Shown here one piece after another: positions 39,601 through 43,249 of a stretch of DNA of 64,000 nucleotides; position 1 is the first letter of the stretch; the number at the start of each line of letters is the position of its first letter. The notes under the pieces were generated by a model. The model was not told where the DNA came from and made no database searches. It saw nothing but the letters and a program-made list of their open reading frames with translations. The stretch is from positions 32,360,272 through 32,424,271 of the forward strand of contig JAVGWX010000012.1 of the NCBI GenBank assembly GCA_036924085.1, written 5' to 3'. This stretch comes from Ariolimax columbianus. Lineage: Eukaryota; Mollusca; Gastropoda; Stylommatophora; Arionidae. A program made the translations under genes and the position numbers.

Positions 39601-42600
39601 ACTCATTCGTTTTCTTCAAATTGCTCAGAGCATTAAACATCCTTTTCGCTATGTGGTTGATGCAATCCTCTTTCTTATCTCAATGTCAGAGCATTTAGAA
39701 TTTTGGACTTCATTGAATTACTTTGCATCACCGTCACAAAGCATAGTGCCATAAATCAGAGATCTTTTTTCAACTGACCTTCAATAAATAATCCTCGCTG
39801 CCACAGTTCCCATTGTATTTGAAGAACAATCTACATTCTGCTGGCATTGAGGTTTATGCATTTGTATCCAATTCATAAACTCAGGAGAACCTGGCTTTGG
39901 ACCAACTGCACATATTTTGCAATAATTGCTGATGACCTGAGTATCTAAAACTAGGCCACTGTCAACATCAATGGCAACACCAACTCTGTTGTGCGATGAA
40001 AGGCCAAGTTTTTGCCATGTACCGTATTAAGACACAACGATGATAGGACGCCCTGTGTTACTTTTGGCACGGCCTGGGAGGAGACATGTAGCTGCTGCTC
40101 TTTTTGCAACTACATGAACTGCTTCACACATTGCTTCTGCTGCATCCTGTGCTGCGATACTAACAGTTTTGGATACCTTGTAATAAGTTTTGTGGAGCAT
40201 CTGACTCTTTATGTTCATGGTAGACAGCAATGACTGCAACTTTGCATAGCCAATACCCTTGTCTTTACAACCAATTACTGTCGTATTGTTGATGTCATCT
40301 GTTTATTTACATGTGGAGATGTCCAGTCTGACCACTCTGACTCACAATCTGGACAGAGAATTTGTATAAGAACAGCAAGACCATTTGGTTATTTTGTAAT
40401 CAACTGTAGATTATTGATTCTGCAATTTCTACATCCAACTGTGGAAACAAGAGAATGTAGAAAACTTTGATGAATTAAAGAATACTGATCACTATTCAGG
40501 TTCAGTATCCCTTCAGTAAGATTCTTGTACACTTCAAACTTCTGCTCCGCTCTTATACCGCTTTGGGGGCTCTATAGTTTCAACAGCAGCTGTAGGCTCA
40601 CTGACTTCAGCATCCATAGTTGAATTGGAATACAGAAAATGACCCATTAATATCAAATACGATGACAAATAAACTCATATTAGCAAAGCACACATATGCA
40701 TGGCACAAACAGCCCAATTTATTTTCAAAATAAATGACAGTTTGACATTCTCACATGTAACATTCTGTCCTATCTAAGACTAAACTATCCTTCTAAACTT
40801 TCACGATATATTCATAAATTTTCACAGGGATTCTAACTATTAATGTCTAGTAATAAATGTGTACTCGTAACTGTAGTAATATAACAGATATCAAAGTAAT
40901 ACTTACAGTGAGTAACTTACTGAATAAGTACGTACACAATCTACACAAAATAATATTTCTTGAATAGCGTATACCTCTTTTTGAATTAAATATTGAAGCA
41001 AGGCAAGCCCAAGGTACAACGTGGTCGTGAACAATAAACATAATTCAGTAAACTTAACTTGAATTTAAAGGTTCTTTTAGTTTCGAGCGTGAATTCCTCT
41101 AGGTTTTTGGTGAGCACGCTTGTTGCCATATTTGTGTCCTTTCTTTGGTATTTTTGGCATTTTGCTGTTTCTAAATGATAGTTACTAACACAATAAAGGA
41201 ATGGAAATTACAGACCGACGAGGAATTGGAAAACCCCTCTTTTGCGCATGCGCGCCAATTTTGTTCCCATGGACAATACATATTTCGATCCAATCAGAAA
41301 ATTTTAAAATAACCAAACCAATGAAATATCACACCAGTCGTTATATTTGAAGTATCATATCATTTAGACAAAGCTAGCATTTGCTTTCGAATGAAAAAAT
41401 GTTAAGATAGTTTTGGACCCCTGTCATTATGATATACAACATGATCCATTATACGTTTTTGAAAAAGCTGTTGCTATGTGTCAAACATTGTGTTTTATCT
41501 TTGGTTTTCTGTGGTTTTTTAAAGTAGGTCAACTTTAAAACAGGGGGTAGGGTGTTTATTATATATTTTTAAATGTTAATAAGCTTGGAAAATAACATAA
41601 TTTTATATGTAAATGATTCTATTAATGTCGAACTTCATAAAAATGAACAATTTGAAAAATCAATATTTTTCACCAAAAAAAAGGAATTTCCAAAGCGCAT
41701 GGCCCGTTAAGCAGAGACAAAAGTCAGACTAAGGAGAGACAAATTTAAGTCAAGCATGAAACATAGAAAATGCCATGTTGATAAACTGTTTTATTGTGTC
41801 TCTTACAGAAATGAAGAGTGTTGCAGATGGATTGCCTCTCAGAAGTCCAGAAGCAGTTGCTAGAACAGAGAGCTATGGACATCCTTTAGTGGGAGTAGGA
41901 GCTTCCATTGATGGGTATGGTAGTTCTAGAGAACCAACACAGCTGGGACAAGTCAGAGGAGCTTCTGTTAACAGGCCTGAGAAGTTAGTGCAAGCGTTAG
42001 ATTCTGTAGACAATGATGACAGTTCTGCGGAGACACAACCATTTGCTGCTGCAAAAGCTGGAGACACTGAGCTGTTGATGGTCCTCCTTACTAAAACTTC
42101 AGATATTAATTGGCAGAGCAGTAAAGGATACACAGCACTAATGTGTGCAGCTCTTAAAGGTCATACTGAGTGTGTACATCTATTTATAGTAAATGGATGT
42201 GATGTGCATAGAATGACCAATGATGGAGATACCGCTTTAATGATTGCAGCCAAAGCAAACCACAGCGCCTGCGTACAATTGCTAATTAATGGAGGGGCTA
42301 ATGTTGATGCAGCTAGAATCGATGGAACTACAGCTTTGATGCTTGCGGCCAGGGAGGGATATGCAGACTGTGTGCGGTTGCTTCTGCAAAATCATTGTAA
42401 TCCTGATAAACTGCACAAAGATGGCCGAACAGCTTTGATGTACGCTGCATATAAGGGGCACTCGGATTGTGTCAAACTGCTCATTGACTTTCATTGTAAT
42501 GTGAATATGACTGATAATAATGGGTCCACTCCTCTGATGTTTGCTGTTACAGGTGATCATACTAGGTGTATGGAGCAGCTTCTAGATGCAAAAGCTGAAA

Positions 42601-42815
42601 TTGATAAACCTGGTCAATATAACAGTACTGCAGTAATGTTGGCAGTTGTGTATAATCGTATCCAGTGTCTAAAGTTACTTATTAGCAGGCGAGCTAATCT
42701 AAATATTCCTAACAGAAACCAAGAGACACCATTAAAATATGCTCGTAGGAATGGACATTCAGAATGCGTTGAACTGATTCGAGGAGCGAGTAAACAAAAC
42801 ACACACAAAAAATAA
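1983..42815 (+). CDS. Two-CARD, ankyrin-repeat protein (six-exon gene model)
   Basis: The joined exons are 1983-2117, 6589-6748, 21154-21299, 25937-26102, 35808-35876 and 41809-42815, giving 560 codons plus stop with every splice phase compatible (0,1,0,1,1). Residues about 16-99 and 108-202 each resemble the CARDs of RIG-I-like receptors: a helix with RKLF(I/L)xxVKP, then an SKG- or SEG-like turn, an LxxL helix and an (N)WFP motif at W74 or W176. Residues 203-300 are a polar linker. Residues about 303-550 hold about eight ankyrin repeats with TALMxAA motifs. CARDs are death-fold adaptor modules of innate signalling and ankyrins bind proteins, so a cytosolic immune adaptor role is inferred. 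No helicase domain is present. Upstream exons or UTR, and an extra exon between exons 2 and 3, are possible. The introns are full of transposons. Confidence 0.72.
2170..2790. other. Intron 1, no gene; possible tRNA-SINE fragment
   Basis: No supported coding region was seen. Positions about 2330-2400 ('gtggccaagtagtttggg' through 'ggattaaaatccctgg') have the spacing of a degenerate tRNA-like SINE head resembling the heads at 23174 and 44085. At about 2660, 'ccccatgcccaacc' matches a motif in the repeats at 8110 and 43360. Confidence 0.3.
2800..3960 (+). pseudogene. RTE-like LINE relic (connector and start of RT)
   Basis: Broken frames encode the linker between endonuclease and reverse transcriptase of an APE-type LINE. 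There is a [14 protein letters not shown] segment near 3015-3055, an [15 protein letters not shown] segment near 3350-3390 (typical start of the RT domain), an [18 protein letters not shown] segment near 3540-3590, and [10 protein letters not shown] near 3735-3770. Many stops and frameshifts are present. It sits inside intron 1. Clade assignment (RTE or a relative) is from motif style only. Confidence 0.6.
3970..4270 (-). pseudogene. LINE C-terminal knuckle relic (minus)
   Basis: A minus-strand reading gives [10 protein letters not shown], then [18 protein letters not shown] and a following VRKRFLEAL. This is the Cys/His knuckle found after RNase H in several LINE clades. It matches the plus-strand relic at 1600-1850. 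About 70 codons stay open from 4197 to 3985. Confidence 0.6.
4560..4870 (+). pseudogene. LINE C-terminal knuckle relic with ATT-rich tail
   Basis: Broken frames encode [15 protein letters not shown], a Cys/His knuckle, followed by [12 protein letters not shown] and REALG. The copy ends at about 4885 in 'ttatattattatcatcatc', a microsatellite-type LINE tail. The knuckle spacing resembles but does not equal that of the copies at 1600 and 3985. Confidence 0.5.
4917..5104 (+). pseudogene. LINE reverse transcriptase C-terminal tail
   Basis: A 61-codon reading contains [15 protein letters not shown] and [10 protein letters not shown], then DLRCRDGT before the stop. This is the conserved tail that follows RT in RTE-like LINEs. 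It is probably the 3' end of the relic at 2800-3960, separated by inserted DNA. From 5105 to 5690 no gene or recognisable repeat was seen. Confidence 0.55.
5690..5775 (+). repeat. SINE family E, 3' fragment
   Basis: 'tgcgtcctgatat', 'gactacgggctggggt' and 'cgcctccgccagtagaaa' match the 3' part of the SINE at 44080-44350 ('tctgatataaccaaaaagac', 'ctggggttgaaaagga', 'cttcgccatgaaaa'). Only the tail is recognisable. From 5780 to 6210 nothing was recognised. Confidence 0.4.
6215..6430 (-). repeat. SINE family A copy (minus, partial)
   Basis: This matches the minus-strand copy at 246-400: 'agtctcccactac', 'tcctgaaaagggcttt', 'gttgtccggagaatggaat', then the 'cacatccgaacttcagcatt' central block. 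Confidence 0.6.
6589..6748 (+). CDS. Exon 2: second half of CARD 1
   Basis: The acceptor is 'atattgccag' and the donor 'gtcaga'. A second in-frame donor ending the exon at 6763 would keep the same phase. The exon enters in phase 0 and leaves in phase 1. It encodes [16 protein letters not shown], then [13 protein letters not shown] and HVANIMEK. This aligns with RIG-I CARD helices 4-6, including the aromatic WF pair. Confidence 0.75.
7030..7185 (+). pseudogene. LINE C-terminal tail relic
   Basis: The reading [19 protein letters not shown] is the typical end of an RTE-like LINE polyprotein (the family pattern is YKDTLKVSLKxxxID). It has a counterpart on the minus strand at 50040-50330. From 7190 to 7900 the DNA is AT-rich with no supported feature. 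Confidence 0.5.
7915..8190 (+). repeat. Dispersed repeat J with an internal 16-bp tandem array
   Basis: The flanks match 43250-43430: 'acatgccaag', 'ttgaagtttttgt', 'gatgcccaa' style blocks. At 8011-8094 the 16-bp unit 'agattaaagtttctac' is repeated about five times, nearly perfectly. The closing motif 'agatagccccatgcccaac' also occurs near 2655 and in altered form near 47440 and 48040. Confidence 0.5.
8500..8640 (-). pseudogene. RTE-like LINE endonuclease fragment (minus)
   Basis: The minus-strand reading [19 protein letters not shown], then [13 protein letters not shown], matches the family pattern IRLxxKPxNxTIIQVYAPT of APE endonucleases. It is a short broken copy. From 8650 to 9260 nothing convincing was seen. 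Confidence 0.5.
9270..10847 (+). pseudogene. RTE-like LINE, 5' part (endonuclease and RT), split by an insertion
   Basis: Broken frames give [14 protein letters not shown] (endonuclease Asp/Asn motif, near 9320) and VDYIL near 9530. An RT-linker segment [15 protein letters not shown] appears near 10240 and [17 protein letters not shown] near 10390. Motif [17 protein letters not shown] lies near 10640 and [11 protein letters not shown] near 10730. The reading stops at 'gaatcattatat' (codons E-S-L-Y) and resumes after that same 12-mer at 18221. This is the target into which the rRNA-LINE unit inserted. Confidence 0.7.
10836..10847 (+). repeat. Target-site duplication, left
   Basis: 'gaatcattatat' is identical to 18221-18232. 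The preceding base differs (t versus a), so the duplication is exactly 12 bp. Confidence 0.85.
10848..11478 (+). other. rDNA 5' external transcribed spacer (ETS) segment
   Basis: About 630 bp of abruptly GC-rich sequence directly abuts the 18S 5' end, with no coding motif. It contains pyrimidine runs and 'ggtcggtcggtcg'-like stretches typical of ETS. Its start at the duplication boundary suggests the Pol I transcription start, an inference from position. The open frames across it are accidental. Confidence 0.65.
11479..12718 (+). rRNA. 18S rRNA, 5' two-thirds, truncated by the LINE junction
   Basis: Begins 'tatctggttgatcctgcc' and contains universal landmarks: 'gtgccagcagccgcggtaat' near 12066, 'ggtgaaattcttgga' near 12420, 'gatcagataccgtcgtag' near 12518, and 'ggaattgacgg' near 12659. 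It ends at 'actcaacacgg', where a normal 18S would continue 'gaaacctc'; here it runs into LINE sequence. Only scattered substitutions are apparent (for example 'tatctgg' where tacctgg is usual), so the copy is young. It lacks the 3' third and is not a functional rRNA gene. Confidence 0.93.
12654..13390 (+). repeat. LINE 5' region: tandem repeats that start with the 18S target segment
   Basis: Units start at about 12655, 12851 and 13025 (spacings 196 and 174). Each has about 63 nt of 18S ('ggaattgacgg' to 'aacacg') and then about 110-130 nt of element-specific sequence sharing 'gggtctaat' and 'tgctgg..ttaga'. Unit 3 differs from the 18S at about 4 positions and unit 2 at 11 or more. A decayed fourth unit without the 18S motif is visible near 13298-13330. 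Confidence 0.75.
13391..14282 (+). other. LINE 5' region upstream of the main reading frame
   Basis: This is GC-richer than the surroundings and belongs to the same insertion. A 134-codon open stretch (13763-14167) has no recognisable domain and no zinc knuckles, so no ORF1/gag protein is called. Paired motifs ('ggggtgcgaaaacacc' near 13655 and 'cggggtgtcgaaaaca' near 13694) suggest RNA structure. Function is unknown. Confidence 0.5.
14283..18191 (+). CDS. LINE polyprotein: APE endonuclease, reverse transcriptase, RNase H
   Basis: This 1,302-residue intact frame would nick DNA, reverse-transcribe its RNA and remove template RNA. Endonuclease is about 78-290: N86 in LQWNAEG, E113 in IQET, Y182, D206/N208 in GDFNSH, D259, and SDH 282-284. 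RT is about 560-830: D655 in [18 protein letters not shown] 711-720, FADD 743-746. RNase H is about 1035-1170: D1042, E1082, D1108, and [14 protein letters not shown] with D1161. A C-terminal knuckle has C1240/C1244/C1246/H1255/C1260. The APE, RNase H and (GAA)n tail point to the I/Nimb-like LINE group; the exact clade is unproven. All key residues are present, so it could be active. The first 77 residues lack recognisable domains and a later start is possible. Confidence 0.93.
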   Translation: MHGAASLTKQCNVNHSMMAAQPIRKTYGAHPEETRQAAIAPGLTPRRGPPLTTGGHPPMCRGVKAHGYGVTSIGQNLKTLKILQWNAEGVINKKLSLTHHLHEGKIDVACIQETHLNNNHKFSIRGYQTFRLDREGHKGGVLILTRNSIPSSAVPVNHTGQAEIVGVDIMAQETKLRIFNLYGPPNRDLSLSSMEVRDSNCIVVGDFNSHSERWGYSDTDSRGDEVEDWEIDANLSLINRPEDSPSFYSRTWHTTSTPDLAFSTQDIHYKIDRQVLNQLAGSDHRPIRLTIDMEVSPQETKPLPRWNYKRADWDRFAILTDGLCETINTRNTKMKPMVESLSKAIMQAATETIPRGARKNYKPYWNDELQKVEDAVTNARNMAEREKSMEANIALKAAAAKYKHTLKQTARESWKNKTESLNLDKDGNKLWKLVRAMNDETPSNKQITIKQGENLITGKKAANAFVDHYARANHIEVPADKHTDISEELKGHENINTAPEEHMMAKLTMREMEEAMSTLKKRKSPGKDGITNEMLMGLGQTAKKKLLSVLNQSWKRGIVPQAWKDAILVPVPKTGKDKTDPNGYRPISLLSCVGKLMERIINTRLMWHLEEKRILIPQQAGFRQHRSTEDQVILIAQEIEDAYQAQKHTVAVWVDLEKAFDKVWKDGLRVKLRRSDVCGKMYKWINHYLKQRTARVQVQGQMSKKVTLEQGVPQGGVLSPTLFLVYINDITENIPRRVHSSMFADDLAMWTSEKNLTIARNRMQTALTSLEEWANSWLVKINEEKTTCTIFSLSLKPQSTKLSLNGKILQPNDNPTYLGVTFDRRMTWKSQIERNRMKARERMAIMRKLAGTSWGADEGILKKLYTGRVRPVLEYGIAAWTTAAKANFDKVNKLQNQAMRIITGGMKSTPIVELEKITKLQSMTDRRDCRAQLQSEKLRRLTDHPMYQRLNNLGNGKLKRRNFAEIAKAKMHEDPINALTTPKPITTVRKPTWRQDIFPEVVENIPGIANKNCQSEKERRDTTLSFITKSYPSMDWTHAYTDGSVTNTTQNGGAGAFLNLPNGRKITLSFATGKYTSNFRAETEALRAAVEEMVTHSENESHIVLLTDALEIVTALKSQKNTELNDLRAALCKLCQQSAPKRVVVQWVPSHCNIQGNEEADRLAKEGARLPQTDTSMTYEESKWLIKARYMSKWETEHTGYTKNDAYYQLNRREQVVVFRLRTGHNRLRYHLFNKLKIGCTDECPCGTGKMTTEHLLQNCPTYEDQREQMWPSPVELQDKLYGSGESLRMTAAFFEKIMVTV
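18202..18232 (+). repeat. LINE (GAA)n 3' tail and right target-site duplication
   Basis: 'gaagaagaag...' follows the 'gactgtgtacgca' 3' end and runs directly into 'gaatcattatat' (18221-18232). The same tail type ends the other copies of this LINE near 27403, 51360 and 54790. Confidence 0.85.
18221..19170 (+). pseudogene. RTE-like LINE, 3' part (resumes after the insertion)
   Basis: Continues the element broken at 10847. It encodes [42 protein letters not shown] after a frameshift (RT motif B to C region), [17 protein letters not shown] near 18430 (catalytic ADD), and the tail YFDHIKRHN near 18970 and KCLGMT near 19075. The same tail occurs at 63580-63800. It has several stops and is an old copy. 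Confidence 0.7.
19171..19555. other. AT-rich intron stretch with short direct repeats
   Basis: 'ttaggagagattt'-like 13-mers recur four times between 19220 and 19360. No coding signal was accepted. Confidence 0.4.
19560..19990 (+). repeat. Dispersed repeat H, longest copy
   Basis: Co-linear with 655-985. A block 'cagtatgttttgcc' is duplicated within it (about 19836 and 19874). A 143-codon open frame crosses it, but the 655 copy is not conserved in that frame, so it is not called coding. Confidence 0.55.
20295..20545 (-). repeat. SINE family B copy (minus)
   Basis: The reverse complement has a tRNA-like head ('gtggtctagtggttaag' A-box region) and 'aaaatgcatgccgaagtcgg' as the central block. 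Related copies lie at 23770, 31755 and 60185. Confidence 0.7.
20636..20830 (+). repeat. tRNA-derived SINE family F, single copy
   Basis: The head 'ccgtggcaaagtggtaaagc' followed about 40 bp later by 'ggggtttgaaattcgagc' has the spacing of tRNA A and B boxes. A body ending near 'gaagttgagcccctc' follows. No second copy was seen in the window. Confidence 0.5.
21154..21299 (+). CDS. Exon 3: first half of CARD 2
   Basis: The acceptor 'ggtgcttcag' at 21153 gives phase 1 entry, which joins exon 2 directly. A better-looking acceptor, 'cctccacag' at 21139, would need an extra upstream exon ending in phase 2. The donor is 'gtaagt' after 21299, phase 0. The exon encodes [19 protein letters not shown] and [12 protein letters not shown], paralleling exon 1. 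Confidence 0.7.
21302..21530. repeat. AT-rich minisatellite of about 24 bp directly after the exon 3 donor
   Basis: Imperfect units of 'gtttcatgatttctgtgttt' type recur about nine times. The same unit in opposite orientation is found at 22380-22460 and 23563-23660, next to a second shared flank. Confidence 0.6.
22075..22172 (+). pseudogene. LINE 3' end fragment
   Basis: 'gacagacagagagggatggc' through 'cgacctgatgggttacggg' is nearly identical to 53205-53285, the end of a longer LINE relic. The reading ends [12 protein letters not shown] then stop. Confidence 0.6.
22378..22565 (+). repeat. Dispersed repeat K (24-bp units plus flank)
   Basis: 'aattatgacaatcaacaaag' style units are followed by 'aactatggtgtacaagg', 'cagttattctacagt' and 'gtgagaacaccaagcgg'. 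The same order occurs at 23563-23770. Confidence 0.5.
22588..23025 (+). repeat. SINE family C, head-to-tail copy (tail type 1)
   Basis: The tRNA-like head ('gtggtctcgaggtaagg' and B-box-like 'ggtttcgaatc') is followed by the conserved body 'ctctgggtagtgagattgg', 'cacgttaaaaattcc' and 'agagtagacttaacggccg'. Then comes tail 1, 'gttaagagtagctatagat', 'cctccaagaaaactgg' and 'ttgtatacagactct'. Tail 1 matches a LINE 3' end at 25440-25500. Confidence 0.7.
23026..23165 (+). pseudogene. LINE RT fragment, left of a SINE insertion
   Basis: The reading [20 protein letters not shown] contains the RT FADD catalytic motif, and YNMMINM follows. It resumes at 23398 after a SINE. Confidence 0.6.
23166..23397 (+). 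repeat. SINE family E copy inserted in a LINE relic
   Basis: The tRNA-like head is 'gtgaccgaatggtttcgatg', with a B-box-like 'gaattgaatccccgg'. The body has 'aagaaacatagcc' and 'cctcgactaccccagcaac'. It matches 44080-44240. It separates two parts of one LINE RT relic. Confidence 0.6.
23398..23562 (+). pseudogene. LINE RT fragment, right of a SINE insertion
   Basis: Encodes [17 protein letters not shown], then [19 protein letters not shown], the region after the FADD motif in LINE RTs (the family pattern is RYLGSxF). It continues the fragment at 23026-23165. Confidence 0.6.
23563..23770 (+). repeat. Dispersed repeat K, second copy
   Basis: Units of 'aattatgaaattcaacat' type are followed by 'gaactatggagttcaagg', 'gacagtgtcagatc' and 'aaaacactaagtgg', as at 22465-22560. 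Confidence 0.5.
23771..24015 (+). repeat. SINE family B copy
   Basis: The head is 'gggctagtggttaagtgac', followed by 'cagccgttaccccgg' and the central block 'atgctgaagtcggatgcact'. The end is near 'gaacggaaaagaaaaaaaag'. Confidence 0.7.
24185..24560 (-). pseudogene. RTE-like LINE endonuclease relic (minus)
   Basis: The minus-strand reading has [36 protein letters not shown] and SIIDYNIVK, ending near GPETRSDL. These are the standard order of APE endonuclease blocks. It is opposite to the host gene. Confidence 0.65.
24640..24870 (-). repeat. SINE family C copy (minus)
   Basis: The reverse complement shows 'gggctcagtggtctcgttg', 'ggtgtccgcctcgggtgcc', 'tttttaacgtgctcgac'-type blocks and the family C body. 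From 24890 to 25060 nothing was recognised. Confidence 0.6.
25065..25235 (+). repeat. SINE family C, tail 1 fragment
   Basis: 'ttgttaagagcagcacagat', 'gcgcctaacaggctgc', 'accctccaagaaactggg' and 'aaaccagtataaagacatt' match 22806-23020 and 43888-44055. Confidence 0.65.
25253..25500 (+). mobile_element. CR1-group-like LINE 3' end (C-terminus and 3' UTR)
   Basis: The reading [40 protein letters not shown] then stop is the characteristic C-terminal signature of CR1/L2-type LINEs. The 3' UTR continues 'ctggttgtatacagactctg', 'ctaaaccagtataaag' and '(ttaag)n'. That UTR is the same as tail 1 of SINE family C, pointing to a SINE/LINE partnership. Confidence 0.65.
25605..25745 (+). repeat. SINE family A, 3' half
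   Basis: 'actcaaaaaagctagctgaa', 'gcagatatcgcaaccgtgct', 'gtaaactacaaca' and 'tttcaggacgaacac' match the copies at 45930 and 56470. Confidence 0.55.
25937..26102 (+). CDS. Exon 4: second half of CARD 2
   Basis: The acceptor is 'ttctatttcag' and the donor 'gtgagt'. The exon enters in phase 0 and leaves in phase 1, as exon 2 does. It encodes [20 protein letters not shown], then [20 protein letters not shown]. It shares the (N)WFP motif and the LxKVLR helix with exon 2. Confidence 0.78.
26284..26326 (+). repeat. Poly-T / poly-G tract
   Basis: About 20 T followed by a G-rich run with one T. From 26330 to 27387 the DNA is AT-rich with no supported feature. Confidence 0.8.
27388..30551 (-). mobile_element. 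5'-truncated copy of the 18S-associated LINE (minus)
   Basis: About 3.13 kb is flanked by a 15-bp duplication 'gaatactagccatcc' (27388-27402 and 30537-30551), with the (TTC)n tail complement at the low end. Broken minus-strand frames cover the endonuclease from about residue 150 ([17 protein letters not shown]), RT ([25 protein letters not shown]) and RNase H ([24 protein letters not shown]) with the C-terminal knuckle. The knuckle reads DECSCGTGK where the intact copy has DECPCGTGK. Relative to the 14283 frame there is an internal deletion of the linker near 29740 plus frameshifts and stops, so it is inactive. Confidence 0.9.
30898..31085 (-). repeat. tRNA-derived SINE family D copy (minus)
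   Basis: The reverse complement matches 46588-46760: 'gtagcgcagtggttattgcg'-type A box, 'cctgggttcattcccc' B box, 'gaggcggta', and 'gggtcgacccag'. From 30552 to 30897 nothing was recognised. Confidence 0.7.
31315..31430 (-). repeat. SINE family A fragment (minus)
   Basis: 'gtagtccagagaacagaatg', 'gtttacacattgactgcgat' and 'gacacatccatcttcagcag' match 305-395. From 31435 to 31750 nothing was recognised. Confidence 0.55.
31755..31995 (-). repeat. SINE family B copy (minus)
   Basis: 'cagtgcttccgacttcagca', 'ggtttgcttacccggggtaa' and 'gttgtgagccgtgcc' follow the order of the 20295 copy. Confidence 0.7.
32000..33950. other. Intron 4, no gene; two related 250-bp blocks
   Basis: Blocks at about 32505-32800 and 32945-33190 share 'gttagtttctgagatacaa', a following 'gatgaagg' or 'aatgaagt', and 'taaatagatct' or 'taaacagatct' near their ends. 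They form a diverged direct duplication of unknown nature. Otherwise the stretch is AT-rich with no coding support. Confidence 0.45.
33954..35039. mobile_element. piggyBac-like non-autonomous element
   Basis: TTAA lies at 33954-33957 and 35036-35039. Immediately inside are terminal inverted repeats: left 'ttcattcactcccacaa' and right (reverse complement) 'ctcattcactcccaaa'. TTAA duplications are diagnostic of piggyBac. An internal [17 protein letters not shown] reading near 34312-34350 resembles the acidic N-terminus of piggyBac transposases; no catalytic domain is visible. Size about 1.08 kb. Confidence 0.72.
35040..35800. other. Intron 4, no recognisable feature
   Basis: Several short open frames were seen but none with a motif I recognise. 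The stretch ends in the pyrimidine tract leading to the exon 5 acceptor. Confidence 0.4.
35808..35876 (+). CDS. Exon 5: linker between CARD 2 and ankyrin repeats
   Basis: The acceptor is 'ttttttaattccag' and the donor 'gtaata'. It enters and leaves in phase 1, 69 nt. It encodes [20 protein letters not shown] followed by GT. It is short, polar and acidic. It is supported by splice signals and phase agreement with exons 4 and 6 rather than by homology. Confidence 0.6.
36190..36720 (+). pseudogene. LINE RNase H and knuckle relic
   Basis: A 185-codon open stretch includes [20 protein letters not shown] (RNase H C-terminal motif with its His and Asp), then [11 protein letters not shown] shifted frame near 36607 gives [20 protein letters not shown], a Cys/His knuckle. 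The N-terminal RNase H strands are unrecognisable. It is a different LINE family from the 18S-associated one. Confidence 0.65.
36785..37150 (+). pseudogene. LINE C-terminal region relic
   Basis: Pieces such as [14 protein letters not shown], KKPADSI and [16 protein letters not shown] follow the order of RTE-type LINE C-termini (the family pattern is GHTLRKPxDSITRQALxWNPQGKRxRGRP). A second copy is at 46870-47100. Confidence 0.5.
37225..37480 (+). pseudogene. LINE C-terminal tail relic
   Basis: The reading [20 protein letters not shown], then [20 protein letters not shown], follows the LINE tail pattern ALxWxPxGKRxxGRPxxTWR. Confidence 0.5.
37785..37890 (+). repeat. Short satellite ('gtcaagtcagactgaggaga' units), first segment
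   Basis: About four units of 'agtcagactgaggagagac' type. The same unit reappears at 38272-38305 and at 41711-41755, just outside a SINE and the Mutator-like element, so these inserted into one array. Confidence 0.65.
37891..38271 (+). repeat. SINE family C copy (tail type 2)
   Basis: The head is 'gggactgagtggtctcgagg' with a degenerate B box; the body is 'cacgttaaaaatccctc' and 'gagtaggcttaacggcc'. It then diverges from tail 1 into 'gcccgggcaaaatt', 'ttctcccaaaaatatggaga' and 'gcacttatgggttaaac', as at 42870-43240. Confidence 0.7.
38311..41710 (-). mobile_element. Decayed Mutator-like (MULE) DNA transposon
   Basis: Ends share 'ttaaggggccaggc' (38311) and, inverted, 'ttaacgggccatgc' (41710), a probable terminal inverted repeat. 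The minus strand has broken transposase blocks: a basic start [20 protein letters not shown] near 41160, [20 protein letters not shown] near 40000, [15 protein letters not shown] near 39810, a GDAK block near 39735, and [13 protein letters not shown] near 39450. The last block, [20 protein letters not shown], is near 39290. Their order matches the animal Mutator-like transposase domain. It is not functional, and sits within a short satellite in intron 5, 100 bp before exon 6. Confidence 0.72.
41809..42815 (+). CDS. Exon 6: ankyrin repeats and stop
   Basis: The acceptor is 'gtgtctcttacag'; entry is phase 1. It encodes 334 residues. After about 76 polar residues come eight ankyrin repeats of about 33 residues with TALM(C/I/L/Y)AA and GH(T/S)(E/D)CV motifs. 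The last is truncated ([20 protein letters not shown]) before a basic tail. All repeats lie in one exon. The stop TAA at 42813 lies within an 'aataaa' at 42811-42816, which could be a polyadenylation signal but is too close to the stop to trust. Confidence 0.9.
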
Positions 42816-42869
42816 AGAGTTACAAAAGCTATTTCTAGAAGCAGGTTCAGACTAACAGCACTCAAACTG

Positions 42870-43240
42870 TCTTGGTAAGAGGTTTGAGCTAAGACGTCAG
42901 CCTCGGGTGCTGGAGGTCTCGGGTTCATTTCATCCCAATTCATGATGGTGACCTGAATTTTTTCATGTGGACTTTAATGGTATGTCCCCGGATATCTGAG
43001 TGGTGTGCAGTGTCGCGCACGTTAAAACTCCCTCTTCAGTTGGAAACCGAAAAGAGTAGGCTTAACTGCCACTGCCCGGGCAAAATTCAAAATTATTTTA
43101 AAAATCAACCCAATCTATTACAGGATCCTTGCTGTTGCTATGGAGTTTGTGTGTTGTGCTGAGATTCTCCAAAAATATGGAGAACAGAGCACTTATGGGT
43201 TAAACAGTGTGTAATGATGTTTGTTCTTTGACTAAACTAA
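42870..43240 (+). repeat. SINE family C copy (tail type 2)
   Basis: 'gcctcgggtgctggaggtct', 'cgcacgttaaaactccc', 'gagtaggcttaactgcc', 'ggagaacagagcacttatgg'. It aligns with 37891-38271 from head to tail. It lies just downstream of the gene. Confidence 0.7.
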
Positions 43241-43249
43241 ACTAGTCTA

